Below are positions 1-7,903 of a stretch of DNA of 41,756 nt, in pieces. The stretch's first letter is position 1, and the number at the start of each line of letters is the position of its first letter. The stretch comes from JAGXQV01 sp964505475 (GTDB lineage: Bacteria; Pseudomonadota; Gammaproteobacteria; Burkholderiales; Sulfuricellaceae), in the NCBI GenBank assembly GCA_964505475.1, contig CAZDIJ010000022.1:1-41756 (forward strand). The letters are read 5' to 3'. Position numbers and translations under genes: made by a program. Below the pieces are notes generated by a model. It had not been told where the DNA came from. It saw only the letters and a program-made list of their open reading frames with translations, and searched no databases.

Positions 1-51
1 ATAAAGGAGAGGGGTTGGGGTGAGGGCGCCTGAAAATTATTCATAGGCATA
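1..51. repeat. End of a dispersed inverted-repeat element, cut by the window edge
   Basis: The first 51 bases are a perfect reverse complement of 37335-37385. They carry the pyrimidine/purine-biased CCCTCACCCCAACCCC motif next to an AT-rich ATGCCTATGAATAAT end. The distal copy belongs to an element of about 170 bp (see 37335-37508), so this is one end of a second copy in opposite orientation lying just upstream of bioF. It leaves bioF almost no unique upstream sequence, so its promoter is either inside the repeat or outside the window. Confidence 0.85.
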
Positions 52-58
52 TATTAAT

Positions 59-1213
59 ATGGCGTTTTCCTCCCTTTCCGAAGAACTGCACCAACTCGAA
101 GCGGACAGCCTGCTGCGCCGCCGCCGCGTGCTGGAAAGCCCCCAGGATGCGCGCATCGTGGTGGACGGCGAGGAGTGCCTGTCGTTTTGCAGCAACGACT
201 ACCTCGGCCTGGCTTCCCATCCCGTCTTGGTCGAGGCTTTGCAACAGGGGTCGGCGCGCTTCGGGGTCGGAGGCGGCGCTTCACACCTGGTCAGCGGGCA
301 TTTCGCCGCCCACCACGACTTGGAAACGCAACTTGCCACCTTCGTCGGATTGCCTCGGGCGCTGTTGTTCTCCACCGGCTACATGGCCAACCTCGGCATC
401 GTCACTGCCCTCGTGGGGCGCGACGATGAAATCTTCGCCGACAAGCTCAACCACGCCTCGCTCAACGACGCCGCGCTGTTGTCGCGCGCCAGGCTGACGC
501 GCTTCCCGCATCTCGATCTGGCGGCGCTGGAGAGCCGGCTTGCCGCGTCGCGGGCGCGGCGCAAGCTGGTGGTGGTCGATGCGGTGTTCAGCATGGACGG
601 CGACATCGCGCCGGTGCCCGAACTGCTCGCCCTGTGCGAGCGCTACGACGGCTGGCTGATGCTCGACGATGCCCACGGCTTCGGCGTGCTGGGGAAAGAG
701 GGGCGCGGCGTGCTGGAGCATTTCGCCGTGACCTCGCCGCGCATCGTCTACATGGCGACGCTGGGCAAGGCGGCGGGCGTGGCCGGGGCTTTCGCGGCGG
801 GCGGCGAAACCTTGATCGAATACCTGATCCAGCGCGCCCGTACCTATATATATACCACCGCCATGCCGCCGCCGCTGGCGGTGGCGACATCGGCGAGCCT
901 GCGTCTGATCGCCTCGGAAAGCTGGCGGCGCGAGCGGCTCGCCGAGTTGATCGACGCGCTGCGCCGCAGCTTGAGCGTGAGCCGCTGGCAGTTGCCGCCG
1001 TCCGCCACGGCGATCCAGCCGCTGGTGATCGGCGCCAACCGGGAAGCCCTGGAGGTCAGCGAAGCGTTGCGCCGATGCGGCATCTGGGTGCCGGCGATCC
1101 GCCCGCCCACGGTGCCCAAGGGACAGGCGCGCCTGCGCATTTCGCTGTCGGCGGCGCACGAGGTTGCGGACGTGGAGCGCTTGGCGGCGGCATTGAACGA
1201 GATGCAGGAATGA
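59..1213 (+). CDS. bioF: 8-amino-7-oxononanoate synthase (BioF)
   Basis: This pyridoxal-phosphate enzyme of the alpha-oxoamine synthase family condenses pimeloyl-ACP (or pimeloyl-CoA) with L-alanine to give 8-amino-7-oxononanoate in the cytoplasm. The 384-residue length is normal for the family. Visible motifs are NDYLGL (46-51), the cofactor aspartate in DDAHG (203-207) and the Schiff-base lysine K237 in TLGKAAG. It is the first gene of a biotin cluster followed by bioH, bioC and bioD. Its TGA stop lies in an AATGAG context that is repeated at the bioH start, because a 138-bp element separates the two genes. No clear Shine-Dalgarno precedes the ATG. Confidence 0.95.
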   Translation: MAFSSLSEELHQLEADSLLRRRRVLESPQDARIVVDGEECLSFCSNDYLGLASHPVLVEALQQGSARFGVGGGASHLVSGHFAAHHDLETQLATFVGLPRALLFSTGYMANLGIVTALVGRDDEIFADKLNHASLNDAALLSRARLTRFPHLDLAALESRLAASRARRKLVVVDAVFSMDGDIAPVPELLALCERYDGWLMLDDAHGFGVLGKEGRGVLEHFAVTSPRIVYMATLGKAAGVAGAFAAGGETLIEYLIQRARTYIYTTAMPPPLAVATSASLRLIASESWRRERLAELIDALRRSLSVSRWQLPPSATAIQPLVIGANREALEVSEALRRCGIWVPAIRPPTVPKGQARLRISLSAAHEVADVERLAAALNEMQE

Positions 1214-1214
1214 G

Positions 1215-1352
1215 CCCAAAGCGGAATTTGAACCACGGGGGACACGGGGAAAAGCGAGGGGTCGAACTATCCATCCTTTGTCGGGCAGGTGATATGAGCA
1301 AACTTTGCAATGGATTGATTTTCCCCGTGCTCTCCGTGGTCGTTGTATTAGG
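1215..1352. mobile_element. ATGA-targeting inverted-repeat element 1 (between bioF and bioH)
   Basis: This 138-bp element fills the whole gap between the bioF stop and the bioH start. It is flanked by the direct repeat ATGAG at 1210-1214 and 1353-1357; two more matching bases (CC) follow each copy. Internal arms AACCACGGGGGACACGGGG (from 1231) and the imperfect complement CCCCGTGCTCTCCGTGGT (from 1323) can fold back on each other. The outer ends are CCCAAA and TATTAGG. The upstream ATG (1210) opens a 48-codon frame beginning MSPKRNLNHGG that runs through the element and stops at 1354-1356, overlapping the bioH start as ATGA. It appears to have split a former bioF/bioH stop-start overlap; this is inference from the duplication. 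Confidence 0.8.
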
Positions 1353-2123
1353 ATGAGCCTGCACGTCGCCTCCCGCGGGTCCGGCGCAGACCTCGTCCTG
1401 CTGCACGGCTGGGGCATGCATGGCGGGGTGTGGGAGGGCGTGGCGGACAAGCTGGCTGATTCCTTTCGCGTTCATGCGGTGGATTTGCCGGGGCATGGAG
1501 AAAGCGCCAGCGTTGCGCCTTATTCCCTGGACAAAGCGACAGAAGAATTGGCAGCAGTTGTGCCGCAGCGGGCGCATTGGTGCGGCTGGTCGCTGGGCGG
1601 GCTGGTGGCGCTCGAAGCGGCTCGGCGCTTTCCCGATCGGGTGGCGCGCCTGGTGCTGGTGGCGAGCACGCCGTGCTTTGCCCGGCGCGCCGACTGGCCT
1701 TGTGCGGTGGCGCCGGAAGTCCTGGGCGAGTTCGCCGGATCGCTGGAAAGCGACTATGAAGGTACCCTGAAGCGCTTTCTCTCCCTGCAAGCACGCGGCG
1801 ACGATACCGCCAAGGCGGTGCTGCGCGATTTGCGCGAGCGACTGTTCACTCGCGGACGCCCGGCGGCGGAAGCACTGCGCGGCGGTCTGGAGATTCTGGC
1901 GGGGTGCGATTTGCGCGGGCGCGTCGCGGGGGTGGCGCAACCCACCCTGGCCATCCACGGCGAGCGCGATCAGTTGGTGCCGCTGCCCGTCGGGGAATGG
2001 CTGGCGCGGAACCTGCCGGCGGCCCGGCTGGCGGTGGTGAAGGGCGCGGCGCACGCACCTTTCCTCTCGCACCCCGACGAATTCGTAAATCTGGTAAACG
2101 GCTTTTTGACTGGCAATGGATAG
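1353..2123 (+). CDS. bioH: Pimeloyl-ACP methyl ester carboxylesterase (BioH)
   Basis: This alpha/beta hydrolase releases pimeloyl-ACP from its methyl ester, ending the BioC-protected acyl chain synthesis that feeds BioF. The ATG at 1353 gives 256 residues, the usual BioH length. It has the oxyanion-loop motif LLHGWGMHG (16-24), the nucleophile S80 in GWSLGG, an acid in GERDQLVP and the catalytic histidine in KGAAHAPF. An in-frame start at 1305 would add residues encoded by the repeat element and is less likely. The last 8 bases overlap bioC. The start codon lies in the 3' copy of the ATGAG duplication, so the immediate leader is entirely element-derived. Confidence 0.92.
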   Translation: MSLHVASRGSGADLVLLHGWGMHGGVWEGVADKLADSFRVHAVDLPGHGESASVAPYSLDKATEELAAVVPQRAHWCGWSLGGLVALEAARRFPDRVARLVLVASTPCFARRADWPCAVAPEVLGEFAGSLESDYEGTLKRFLSLQARGDDTAKAVLRDLRERLFTRGRPAAEALRGGLEILAGCDLRGRVAGVAQPTLAIHGERDQLVPLPVGEWLARNLPAARLAVVKGAAHAPFLSHPDEFVNLVNGFLTGNG

Positions 2124-3000
2124 TGTGGCTCTCGACAAGCAGGCGGTGCGGCGCGCCTTCGACCGCGCGGCGGCGACCTACGATGCGGCGGCGGTGTTGC
2201 AGCGCGAGGTCTGCGACCGCATGGCGGAGCGCCTGCAATTCCTCAAGGTCGCGCCGCGCCGGATCCTCGATGCCGGCTGCGGCACCGGCTACGGCAGCCG
2301 CCAGTTGCTGGAGCGCTATCCCGAGGCGCGCCTGGCCGCGCTGGACATCGCACCGGGCATGCTGGCCGTGGCGCGCGGCCGGCAATCCGGTTGGCGGGGT
2401 TGGTTGCCGCGTCTCGCAGCGCGGCGCGACAGCTACCTCTGCGGCGACCTGGAAGCCTTGCCGCTGGCGAGTGGCAGCGTCGACATGCTGTGGTCCAATC
2501 TGGCCGTGCAGTGGTGCAACGATCTCGATGCGACCTTCGCCGGCTTCCACCGGGTGCTCGCCCCGCAAGGGCTGCTGATGTTCAGCACCTTCGGCACGGA
2601 TACCCTGAAGGAATTGCGCCAGGCTTTCGCCGAACTCGACGGCTATCCCCACGTCAGCCGCTTCGCCGACATGCATGACATCGGCGACGCACTGGTGCGC
2701 GCGGGGTTCGATGCGCCGGTGATGGACATGGATGGGCTGACCCTGACCTATGACGATTTGCCGTCGCTGATGCGCGACCTCAAGGCCATCGGCGCCCACA
2801 ACGCCACCGCCGGACGGCGCCAGGGGCTGATGGGCAAGGGGGAATGGCGCCGCCTGCTGGAGATATACGAAAAATTCCGCCGCGACGGCAAGCTGCCCGC
2901 CACCTATGAAGTGGTTTACGGCCACGCCTGGCGCGGCGAGCCGCCATCTTCCCCGGCGCCTGGCGGCGGCCAGGTGCTGCATTTCGTGCCGCGCGCATGA
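2116..3000 (+). CDS. bioC: Malonyl-ACP O-methyltransferase (BioC)
   Basis: This SAM-dependent methyltransferase methylates the free carboxyl of malonyl-ACP, starting the disguised fatty-acid route to pimelate. The class I fold is shown by motif I at residues 50-60 (ILDAGCGTGYG), by ALDIAPGML and by a WSNLAVQWC segment typical of BioC. The 294-residue length fits. It overlaps bioH at its start and shares an ATGA stop-start with bioD (2997-3000), so the genes are translationally coupled. Confidence 0.94.
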   Translation: MDSVALDKQAVRRAFDRAAATYDAAAVLQREVCDRMAERLQFLKVAPRRILDAGCGTGYGSRQLLERYPEARLAALDIAPGMLAVARGRQSGWRGWLPRLAARRDSYLCGDLEALPLASGSVDMLWSNLAVQWCNDLDATFAGFHRVLAPQGLLMFSTFGTDTLKELRQAFAELDGYPHVSRFADMHDIGDALVRAGFDAPVMDMDGLTLTYDDLPSLMRDLKAIGAHNATAGRRQGLMGKGEWRRLLEIYEKFRRDGKLPATYEVVYGHAWRGEPPSSPAPGGGQVLHFVPRA

Positions 3001-3683
3001 GCCGGGGCTATTTTGTCGCCGGCACCGATACCGGCGTGGGCAAGACGCTGGTTTCCTGCGCCCTGCTGCGCGCCTTCGCCGCGCAAGGCAAGTCGGCGGT
3101 GGGGATGAAGCCGGTGGCCGCCGGTTGCGAAAATTCGGCACTCGGCCTGTTGTGCGAGGACGTGGAACATCTGATGGCGGCGGGCAATGTCGCCGCGCCG
3201 CGCGAACTGGTCAACCCCTACGCCTTTTGTCCGCCGGTCGCGCCGCATATCGCGGCCGCCCAGGCGGGAGCCGAAATTCGCCTGGAGCACATAGCCGAGT
3301 CTTTTGCCCGGCTGCGCGCCCTGGCGGAGGTGGTGGTGGTCGAGGGGGTCGGCGGCTGGCGGGTGCCGCTCAACGAGCGCGAGGATGCGGCGGACCTGGC
3401 GCGCCGCCTGGGGCTGCCGGTGATCCTGGTGGTGGGGATGCGCCTCGGTTGCCTGAATCACGCGCTGTTATCCGCCGCGGCCGTCGAAGCCTCGGGATTG
3501 AAGCTGGCCGGCTGGGTCGCCAATCGCATCGACCCGGCCATGCCGGTATTCGAGGAAAATCTGCGGACGCTGGAAAAGCGCCTGGCGGCGCCGCTGCTGG
3601 GGGTGGTGCCGCACTACCCACGCCCGGATGCCGCGGCGGCGGCCGTTTGTTTGCGTTTGAACAGGCTGTCCGTGGGGGGCTGA
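2997..3683 (+). CDS. bioD: Dethiobiotin synthetase (BioD)
   Basis: This ATP-dependent carboxylase closes the ureido ring of dethiobiotin from 7,8-diaminononanoate and CO2. The P-loop is GTDTGVGKT (9-17), and EGVGGWRVPL is the conserved family segment that follows. The 228-residue length is typical. It is the last gene of the visible biotin cluster. Neither bioA nor bioB is present here, so the pathway needs genes outside the window. Confidence 0.95.
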   Translation: MSRGYFVAGTDTGVGKTLVSCALLRAFAAQGKSAVGMKPVAAGCENSALGLLCEDVEHLMAAGNVAAPRELVNPYAFCPPVAPHIAAAQAGAEIRLEHIAESFARLRALAEVVVVEGVGGWRVPLNEREDAADLARRLGLPVILVVGMRLGCLNHALLSAAAVEASGLKLAGWVANRIDPAMPVFEENLRTLEKRLAAPLLGVVPHYPRPDAAAAAVCLRLNRLSVGG

Positions 3684-3751
3684 TAATGTTTTTCGCCTGT
3701 GCTGCGCGGAGCTTGGCGGCGGAATGGGGCGCGCCTCGTAACATTCTGAAT

Positions 3752-3781
3752 TTGCGTAAAACTGGCCGCCGCTTGTAAAAT
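3752..3781 (+). promoter_or_regulatory. Probable sigma-70 promoter of the Rrf2 regulator gene
   Basis: TTGCGT (3752-3757) and TAAAAT (3776-3781) are separated by 18 bp and lie upstream of the regulator start at 3817. A tandem GTCAAGGTCAAC between the -10 and the gene could be a regulator site, but no recognised operator was identified. Confidence 0.45.
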
Positions 3782-3816
3782 AGGATGTCAAGGTCAACTT
3801 TATAAGCGGAACAAAA

Positions 3817-4293
3817 ATGATACTGTCCCGAACCGGTCAATATGCAGTGCAGGCTTTGATTTACGTCGCCACCCAGCCGCCCGGCGAACCGATCCTCAAC
3901 CGTAAGATCGCGGAACGGCTGAACGTGCCGACCGCCTATCTCGCCAAAATTATGCAAACCCTTTGCAAGGGGAATCTGCTATATTCCTTTAGGGGCAGGC
4001 AAGGCGGGTTTTGCCTGCGCGAAGGTGGCGAGAAAACCGATTTGATGCAGATTCTGGTGCTGATCGAGGGCGTCGGCTTCACCGAAAATTGCGTGCTCGG
4101 CTTGAAGGTTTGCAGCGAAGAGACGGCTTGCCCCATGCATAACAAATGGAAGCCGATCAAGGAAAAAATCGCCGGCCTGCTGCGCGAGCAGACCCTGGAA
4201 AAGTTGGCGCTGGCGGTGAAAAGCGGCAAGTACCGGATTGCCGACCTGCCGATGGCGGCCATGGCCGCCGAGGGAGACGAAAATGCAAAATGA
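3817..4293 (+). CDS. Rrf2-family Fe-S transcriptional regulator (IscR/NsrR type)
   Basis: This is a 158-residue winged-helix protein of the Rrf2 family. The N-terminal SRTGQYAVQALIYVA segment and the helix-turn-helix around residues 28-50 are diagnostic. Three cysteines, C92, C99 and C105, form the ligand loop that holds an Fe-S cluster in IscR, NsrR and RirA. The spacing (C-x6-C-x5-C) is close to that of IscR and NsrR, so the exact subgroup is not decided. It stands next to an FNR gene and the cbb3 oxidase, which suggests control of respiration or NO/Fe-S stress genes, but that is inference from context. Confidence 0.85.
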   Translation: MILSRTGQYAVQALIYVATQPPGEPILNRKIAERLNVPTAYLAKIMQTLCKGNLLYSFRGRQGGFCLREGGEKTDLMQILVLIEGVGFTENCVLGLKVCSEETACPMHNKWKPIKEKIAGLLREQTLEKLALAVKSGKYRIADLPMAAMAAEGDENAK

Positions 4294-4355
4294 GCGCCGG
4301 ATTGAACGTCTAATCGAAGGCTGACGATTTTGCAATGGAAAAAGGTTGACCGAAT

Positions 4356-5099
4356 ATGATGAACCAGCGCATCCGGCTTGTTTCCAATAACCCGGCATTG
4401 GGATGCACCCCCGTTTCCTGCAAGGATTGCGGCGTTTATCAGTTGTGCCTGCCGATGGGGTTGAACCAGAGCGATACCTCGCTGCTCGACAGCATCGTCA
4501 AGCGCAAGCAGGTCTACAAGCGCGGCGAGGTGCTTTACCGGATAGGGCAGTCCTTCGAACACATTTACGCGATCCGCAGCGGCTCGGTAAAAACCTATAT
4601 CTTCACCGACGATGGCCGGGTGCAGATTACCGGATTCCACATCGCCGGCGAACTGATCGGTCTCAATGACATTGATTCCCGCGTCTACAGCTGCGAGGCG
4701 CGCGCCCTGGAGACCACCTCGGTGTGCGAGGTGTCCATCGACCGCTTCCAGGAACTGGTCGAAAGGATGCCTTCCATCCAGTACCAGATGCTCAAGATCA
4801 TGAGCGGGGAAATCCGTCATAATCAGGAACTGATGTTGCTGCTCGGCAAGAAAAGCGCCGAGGAGCGGGTGGCGACCTATCTCCTGAGTCTGTCGCGGCG
4901 CTTTGAAAGGCGCAACTATTCCCCCGCACAGTTCAATCTCAGTATGTCGCGCAGCGACATCGGCAACTATCTGGGCTTGGCCGAGGAAACCGTCTGCCGT
5001 GTGCTGGCGCGCTTCCAGGACGAGGAGTTGATTACCTCGCAGCGCCGCCAGATTACTCTCAATGACTTGGAAAAACTGAAAAATATTGCGCGCGGATAG
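4356..5099 (+). CDS. fnr: FNR/ANR-type oxygen-sensing regulator
   Basis: This 247-residue CRP/FNR-family activator of anaerobic and microaerobic genes has an N-terminal cysteine set C22-x2-C25-x5-C31 (plus C17), and C124 aligns with the fourth [4Fe-4S] ligand of E. coli FNR. A cyclic-nucleotide-like beta roll (about 45-130), a dimerisation helix and a C-terminal helix-turn-helix (about 195-222) follow. The recognition helix reads EETVCRVLARFQ where E. coli FNR has VETISRLLGRFQ, so the DNA-contacting serine is replaced by C214. A candidate box lies about 75 bp downstream of the stop in front of ccoN, and a related palindrome precedes ccoG. Confidence 0.93.
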   Translation: MMNQRIRLVSNNPALGCTPVSCKDCGVYQLCLPMGLNQSDTSLLDSIVKRKQVYKRGEVLYRIGQSFEHIYAIRSGSVKTYIFTDDGRVQITGFHIAGELIGLNDIDSRVYSCEARALETTSVCEVSIDRFQELVERMPSIQYQMLKIMSGEIRHNQELMLLLGKKSAEERVATYLLSLSRRFERRNYSPAQFNLSMSRSDIGNYLGLAEETVCRVLARFQDEELITSQRRQITLNDLEKLKNIARG

Positions 5100-5173
5100 C
5101 GCGTAACACCTTATTTCCGGGTATCTTGGTCAACACAATTCGGACTGCCGGGTACGAATTAAATGCATTAAAG

Positions 5174-5216
5174 TTGACGCCTGTCAGTGCTTTGAATGGT
5201 GGTTTGGGTTTATATT
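5174..5216 (+). promoter_or_regulatory. FNR-type class II promoter upstream of ccoN
   Basis: TTGACGCCTGTCAG (5174-5187) matches the FNR layout TTGAY-N4-RTCAR, with half-sites TTGAC and GTCAG. A -10 hexamer TATATT lies at 5211-5216. With transcription starting near 5222, the box is centred at about -41.5, the standard class II position. It drives either the ccoNOQP operon with a leader of about 225 nt or a short RNA ending at the hairpin at 5292-5323. Confidence 0.7.
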
Positions 5217-5221
5217 TGCGC

Positions 5222-5323
5222 GGTGTGAAAAGCCAAATGGCGCAATAGCGTCTTTTGGCGCGGTCACGCTGCGGAATCAGGCGGGCAGCTTCAGGCCGCC
5301 GCCATGGGTTGGCGGCCTGTTTT
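5222..5323 (+). ncRNA. Candidate FNR-dependent small RNA or structured ccoN leader
   Basis: From the predicted start near 5222 to the T-run at 5320-5323 a transcript of about 100 nt would form, ending in a GC-rich hairpin. It contains a further inverted pair GCCAAA/TTTGGC. Size, FNR-type promoter and terminator resemble FnrS/AniS-type anaerobic small RNAs, but no sequence homology could be tested. The alternative is the 5' part of the ccoN leader with an attenuator-like hairpin. This occupies much of the 347-bp gap between fnr and ccoN, in which no protein gene is seen. Confidence 0.35.
5292..5323 (+). terminator. GC-rich hairpin followed by TTTT
   Basis: CAGGCCGCC (5292-5300) and GGCGGCCTG (5311-5319) form a perfect 9-bp stem with a 10-nt loop, followed by TTTT. 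It resembles an intrinsic terminator and could end fnr transcripts, a small RNA, or a fraction of ccoN leader transcripts. Confidence 0.6.
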
Positions 5324-5446
5324 CATGGGTAAAAAAAGCGCCCGGCGGCAGTGAACGGCCGCAGGCAGGCGCCGTTTTCCGGGAAGTGCGCGGAACGCGG
5401 GGCTTGAGGGGAGCCCGAGTTAATATTCATAAGCAAGGAGAAAGTT

Positions 5447-6886
5447 ATGGCGTCGGTTGGAGTAGCGAGTGCCGGGCAATACAATTACGATGTAGTTCGT
5501 AAATTTACCATCATGGCCCTGATTTGGGGTGCCGTGGGCATGCTGGTGGGGGTGTTCATCGCCTCCGAACTGGCATGGCCGGCACTCAATCTGGATCTTC
5601 CGTGGATTACCTTTGGCCGTCTGCGTCCGGTGCATACCGGCGCGGTGATTTTTGGCTTCGGTGGTTGCGCGCTGTTCGCAACGTCCTATTACATCGTGCA
5701 GCGCACCTGCGGGGTGCGCCTGCTGTCCGATGGCGCGGCATCCTTCACTTTCTGGGGATACCAGTTGGTCATCGTGCTGGCCGCCCTGGGCGATGTGCTG
5801 GGTTATTCCCAAGGCCGTGAATACGCGGAAATGGAATGGCCGGTCGACCTGTTGATCGCCGTGGTGTGGGTGACCTATGCCGTCGTGTACATCGGCACGG
5901 TGTTCAAGCGCAAGGAACCGCACATCTACGTGGCCAACTGGTTCTACATGGCCTTCATCCTGGCGGTCGCCCTGCTGCACATCTTCAACAACATGGCGGT
6001 GCCGGTCAGTCTGACCAAGTCCTATCCGGTCTTCTCCGGCGCGCAGGATGCCATGGTGCAATGGTGGTACGGCCACAATGCGGTGGGCTTTTTCCTGACC
6101 GCGGCGTTCCTGGGCATGATGTACTACTTCGTGCCCAAGCAAGCCGGCCGTCCGATCTACTCCTACCGCCTGTCCATCGTCCACTTCTGGGCGCTGATCT
6201 TCATGTACATGTGGGCGGGTCCGCATCACCTCCACTGGACTGCCCTGCCTGACTGGGTGTCCACCATGGGCGCGACCTTCTCCATCATGCTGCTGATGCC
6301 TTCCTGGGGCGGCATGATCAACGGCATCATGACCATGTCCGGCGCCTGGGACAAGCTGCGCACCGATCCGATCCTGCGTTTCCTGATCGTGTCCCTGTCG
6401 TTCTACGGCATGTCCACCTTCGAAGGTCCGATGATGTCCCTCAAGGATGTCAACGCGCTGTCGCACTACACCGACTGGACCGTTGGCCACGTGCACTCCG
6501 GCGCATTGGGCTTCGTCGCCATGCTGACTTTCGGTTCTTTGTACCACCTGGTTCCCAAGCTGTGGGATGTCAAGGCGATGTACAGCACCAAGCTGATTAC
6601 CGTGCACTTCTGGCTGGCCACCATCGGCACGCTGCTGTACATCACGGCGATGTGGATCTCCGGCATCATGCAGGGTCTGATGTGGCGCGCTTTCGACGAC
6701 TTCGGCAACCTGCAATATTCCTTCGCCGAATCCGTTGCCGCCATGCATCCCTACTACGCGATGCGCGCACTGGGTGGCGTGTTCTTCCTGACCGGCATGG
6801 TGATCATGGTTTACAACGTGTTCATGACCATCGGCCAGGCCAAGAGCGCGCCGGCTTCCGGCGACTTGGCGGCGAACGCGGCTTGA
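5447..6886 (+). CDS. ccoN: cbb3-type cytochrome c oxidase subunit I (CcoN)
   Basis: This is the catalytic subunit of the high-affinity C-family haem-copper oxidase, with about 12 membrane helices, carrying haem b and the haem b3-CuB centre. The 479-residue length is normal. Visible ligand regions are RPVHTGA (H63), WWYGHNAVGFFLT, GPHHLHWTALP and VGHVHSGALGF. An AAGGAG Shine-Dalgarno (5435-5440) precedes the ATG at 5447. It is the first gene of ccoNOQP and is probably driven by the FNR-type promoter at 5174-5216. Confidence 0.97.
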   Translation: MASVGVASAGQYNYDVVRKFTIMALIWGAVGMLVGVFIASELAWPALNLDLPWITFGRLRPVHTGAVIFGFGGCALFATSYYIVQRTCGVRLLSDGAASFTFWGYQLVIVLAALGDVLGYSQGREYAEMEWPVDLLIAVVWVTYAVVYIGTVFKRKEPHIYVANWFYMAFILAVALLHIFNNMAVPVSLTKSYPVFSGAQDAMVQWWYGHNAVGFFLTAAFLGMMYYFVPKQAGRPIYSYRLSIVHFWALIFMYMWAGPHHLHWTALPDWVSTMGATFSIMLLMPSWGGMINGIMTMSGAWDKLRTDPILRFLIVSLSFYGMSTFEGPMMSLKDVNALSHYTDWTVGHVHSGALGFVAMLTFGSLYHLVPKLWDVKAMYSTKLITVHFWLATIGTLLYITAMWISGIMQGLMWRAFDDFGNLQYSFAESVAAMHPYYAMRALGGVFFLTGMVIMVYNVFMTIGQAKSAPASGDLAANAA

Positions 6887-6908
6887 TTCTGGGGATAGAC
6901 TGAGGAAC

Positions 6909-6932
6909 GATGTCCCGCGCAGGCGGGGCATC
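6909..6932 (+). other. Intercistronic stem-loop between ccoN and ccoO
   Basis: GATGTCCCGC and GCGGGGCATC around a short loop form a near-perfect 10-bp hairpin in the 66-bp ccoN-ccoO gap, without a T-run. Such hairpins commonly mark RNA processing or stabilise the upstream message, which could give CcoN its own stoichiometry. The function is inferred. Confidence 0.5.
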
Positions 6933-6952
6933 CCAAGAAATGAGGAAAGATC

Positions 6953-7687
6953 ATGATTAAGCATGAACAGATCGAAACAAACCTTGGCCTGATGCTGGTG
7001 TTGACGTTGCTCGCCATCAGTATCGGTGGATTGGTGGAAATTGTGCCGTTGTTCTTCATCAAGGACACGGTGGAGAAGGTTGAGGGCGTGCGTCCCTACA
7101 CCGCACTGGAACAGCGCGGCCGCGATATTTATATCCGTGAAGGCTGTTTCCTGTGCCATTCGCAGATGATCCGTCCGTTCCGCGACGAGCAGTTGCGCTA
7201 TGGCCACTATTCGCTGGCTGCCGAGTCCCAGTACGACCACCCCTTCCAATGGGGTTCCAAGCGTACCGGACCGGATTTGGCGCGCGTCGGCAAGAAGTAC
7301 TCCAACGAATGGCAGGTTCAGCATCTGATCGCCCCGCGCTCGCTGGTGCCGGAATCGGTGATGCCGAACTATCCGTGGCTGATGTCCCCGCTCGACACTT
7401 CCGACGTGGCCGACCGCATGGCCGCGCTGCGCATCACCGGCGTGCCCTACTCGGCCAACCAGGCGGAGCTGGACAGGAACGTCAAGGACTTCGGCGCCGA
7501 AGTGGCGAAACAATTGCATATCCCCGATGCTCAGGCGAATCTGGTTGCCCAGGCGCAAACCGGCAACTATGACGGCAACCCCAACGACGTCACCGAAATG
7601 GACGCGCTGGTGGCCTATCTCCAAGTGTTGGGCACGATGGTCGATTTCAGCAAGTACGACAACGATCGTTTCGTTCAGTACCGCTAA
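6953..7687 (+). CDS. ccoO: cbb3-type cytochrome c oxidase subunit II (CcoO)
   Basis: This is the membrane-anchored monohaem cytochrome c subunit that passes electrons to CcoN. An N-terminal membrane helix (about 12-36) is followed by one haem site C65-F-L-C68-H69 in a periplasmic domain; a methionine such as that in SVMPNYPW could be the axial ligand. The 244-residue length is normal. A GAGGAAAG Shine-Dalgarno precedes the ATG. Confidence 0.97.
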   Translation: MIKHEQIETNLGLMLVLTLLAISIGGLVEIVPLFFIKDTVEKVEGVRPYTALEQRGRDIYIREGCFLCHSQMIRPFRDEQLRYGHYSLAAESQYDHPFQWGSKRTGPDLARVGKKYSNEWQVQHLIAPRSLVPESVMPNYPWLMSPLDTSDVADRMAALRITGVPYSANQAELDRNVKDFGAEVAKQLHIPDAQANLVAQAQTGNYDGNPNDVTEMDALVAYLQVLGTMVDFSKYDNDRFVQYR

Positions 7688-7714
7688 AATTTACCGGAGA
7701 CGAAAGGGAAAAAC

Positions 7715-7876
7715 ATGGAATGGCTGATGTGGTTTACCAAGTTCGAAAATACCAAGCCGTTGTCGCTACTGCTGTTCATGATTAGCTTTTGCGCCATCCT
7801 GTGGTACGTGTTCGGCAGCAAGAGACGCAGCGACCGCCTGGAATCGCACAAGAACATCCCATTCCATGAAGACTAA
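7715..7876 (+). CDS. ccoQ: cbb3-type oxidase small subunit CcoQ/FixQ
   Basis: This 53-residue protein starts MEWLMWFTKFENTKPLS, has a single membrane helix (about 16-33) and ends with a charged tail KRRSDRLESHKN. Position between ccoO and ccoP, size and layout identify it as CcoQ, which stabilises the core complex and its contact with CcoP. An AAAGGGAAAAAC sequence precedes the ATG. Confidence 0.93.
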   Translation: MEWLMWFTKFENTKPLSLLLFMISFCAILWYVFGSKRRSDRLESHKNIPFHED

Positions 7877-7903
7877 GAAATCTGGACACAGAGGAACCAA
7901 ACC

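Noticed and set aside
5420..7624. 734-codon minus-strand frame opposite ccoN and ccoO
   Set aside because: It is an open antisense shadow of high-GC coding sequence, rich in His/Gln/Arg, with no recognisable domain.
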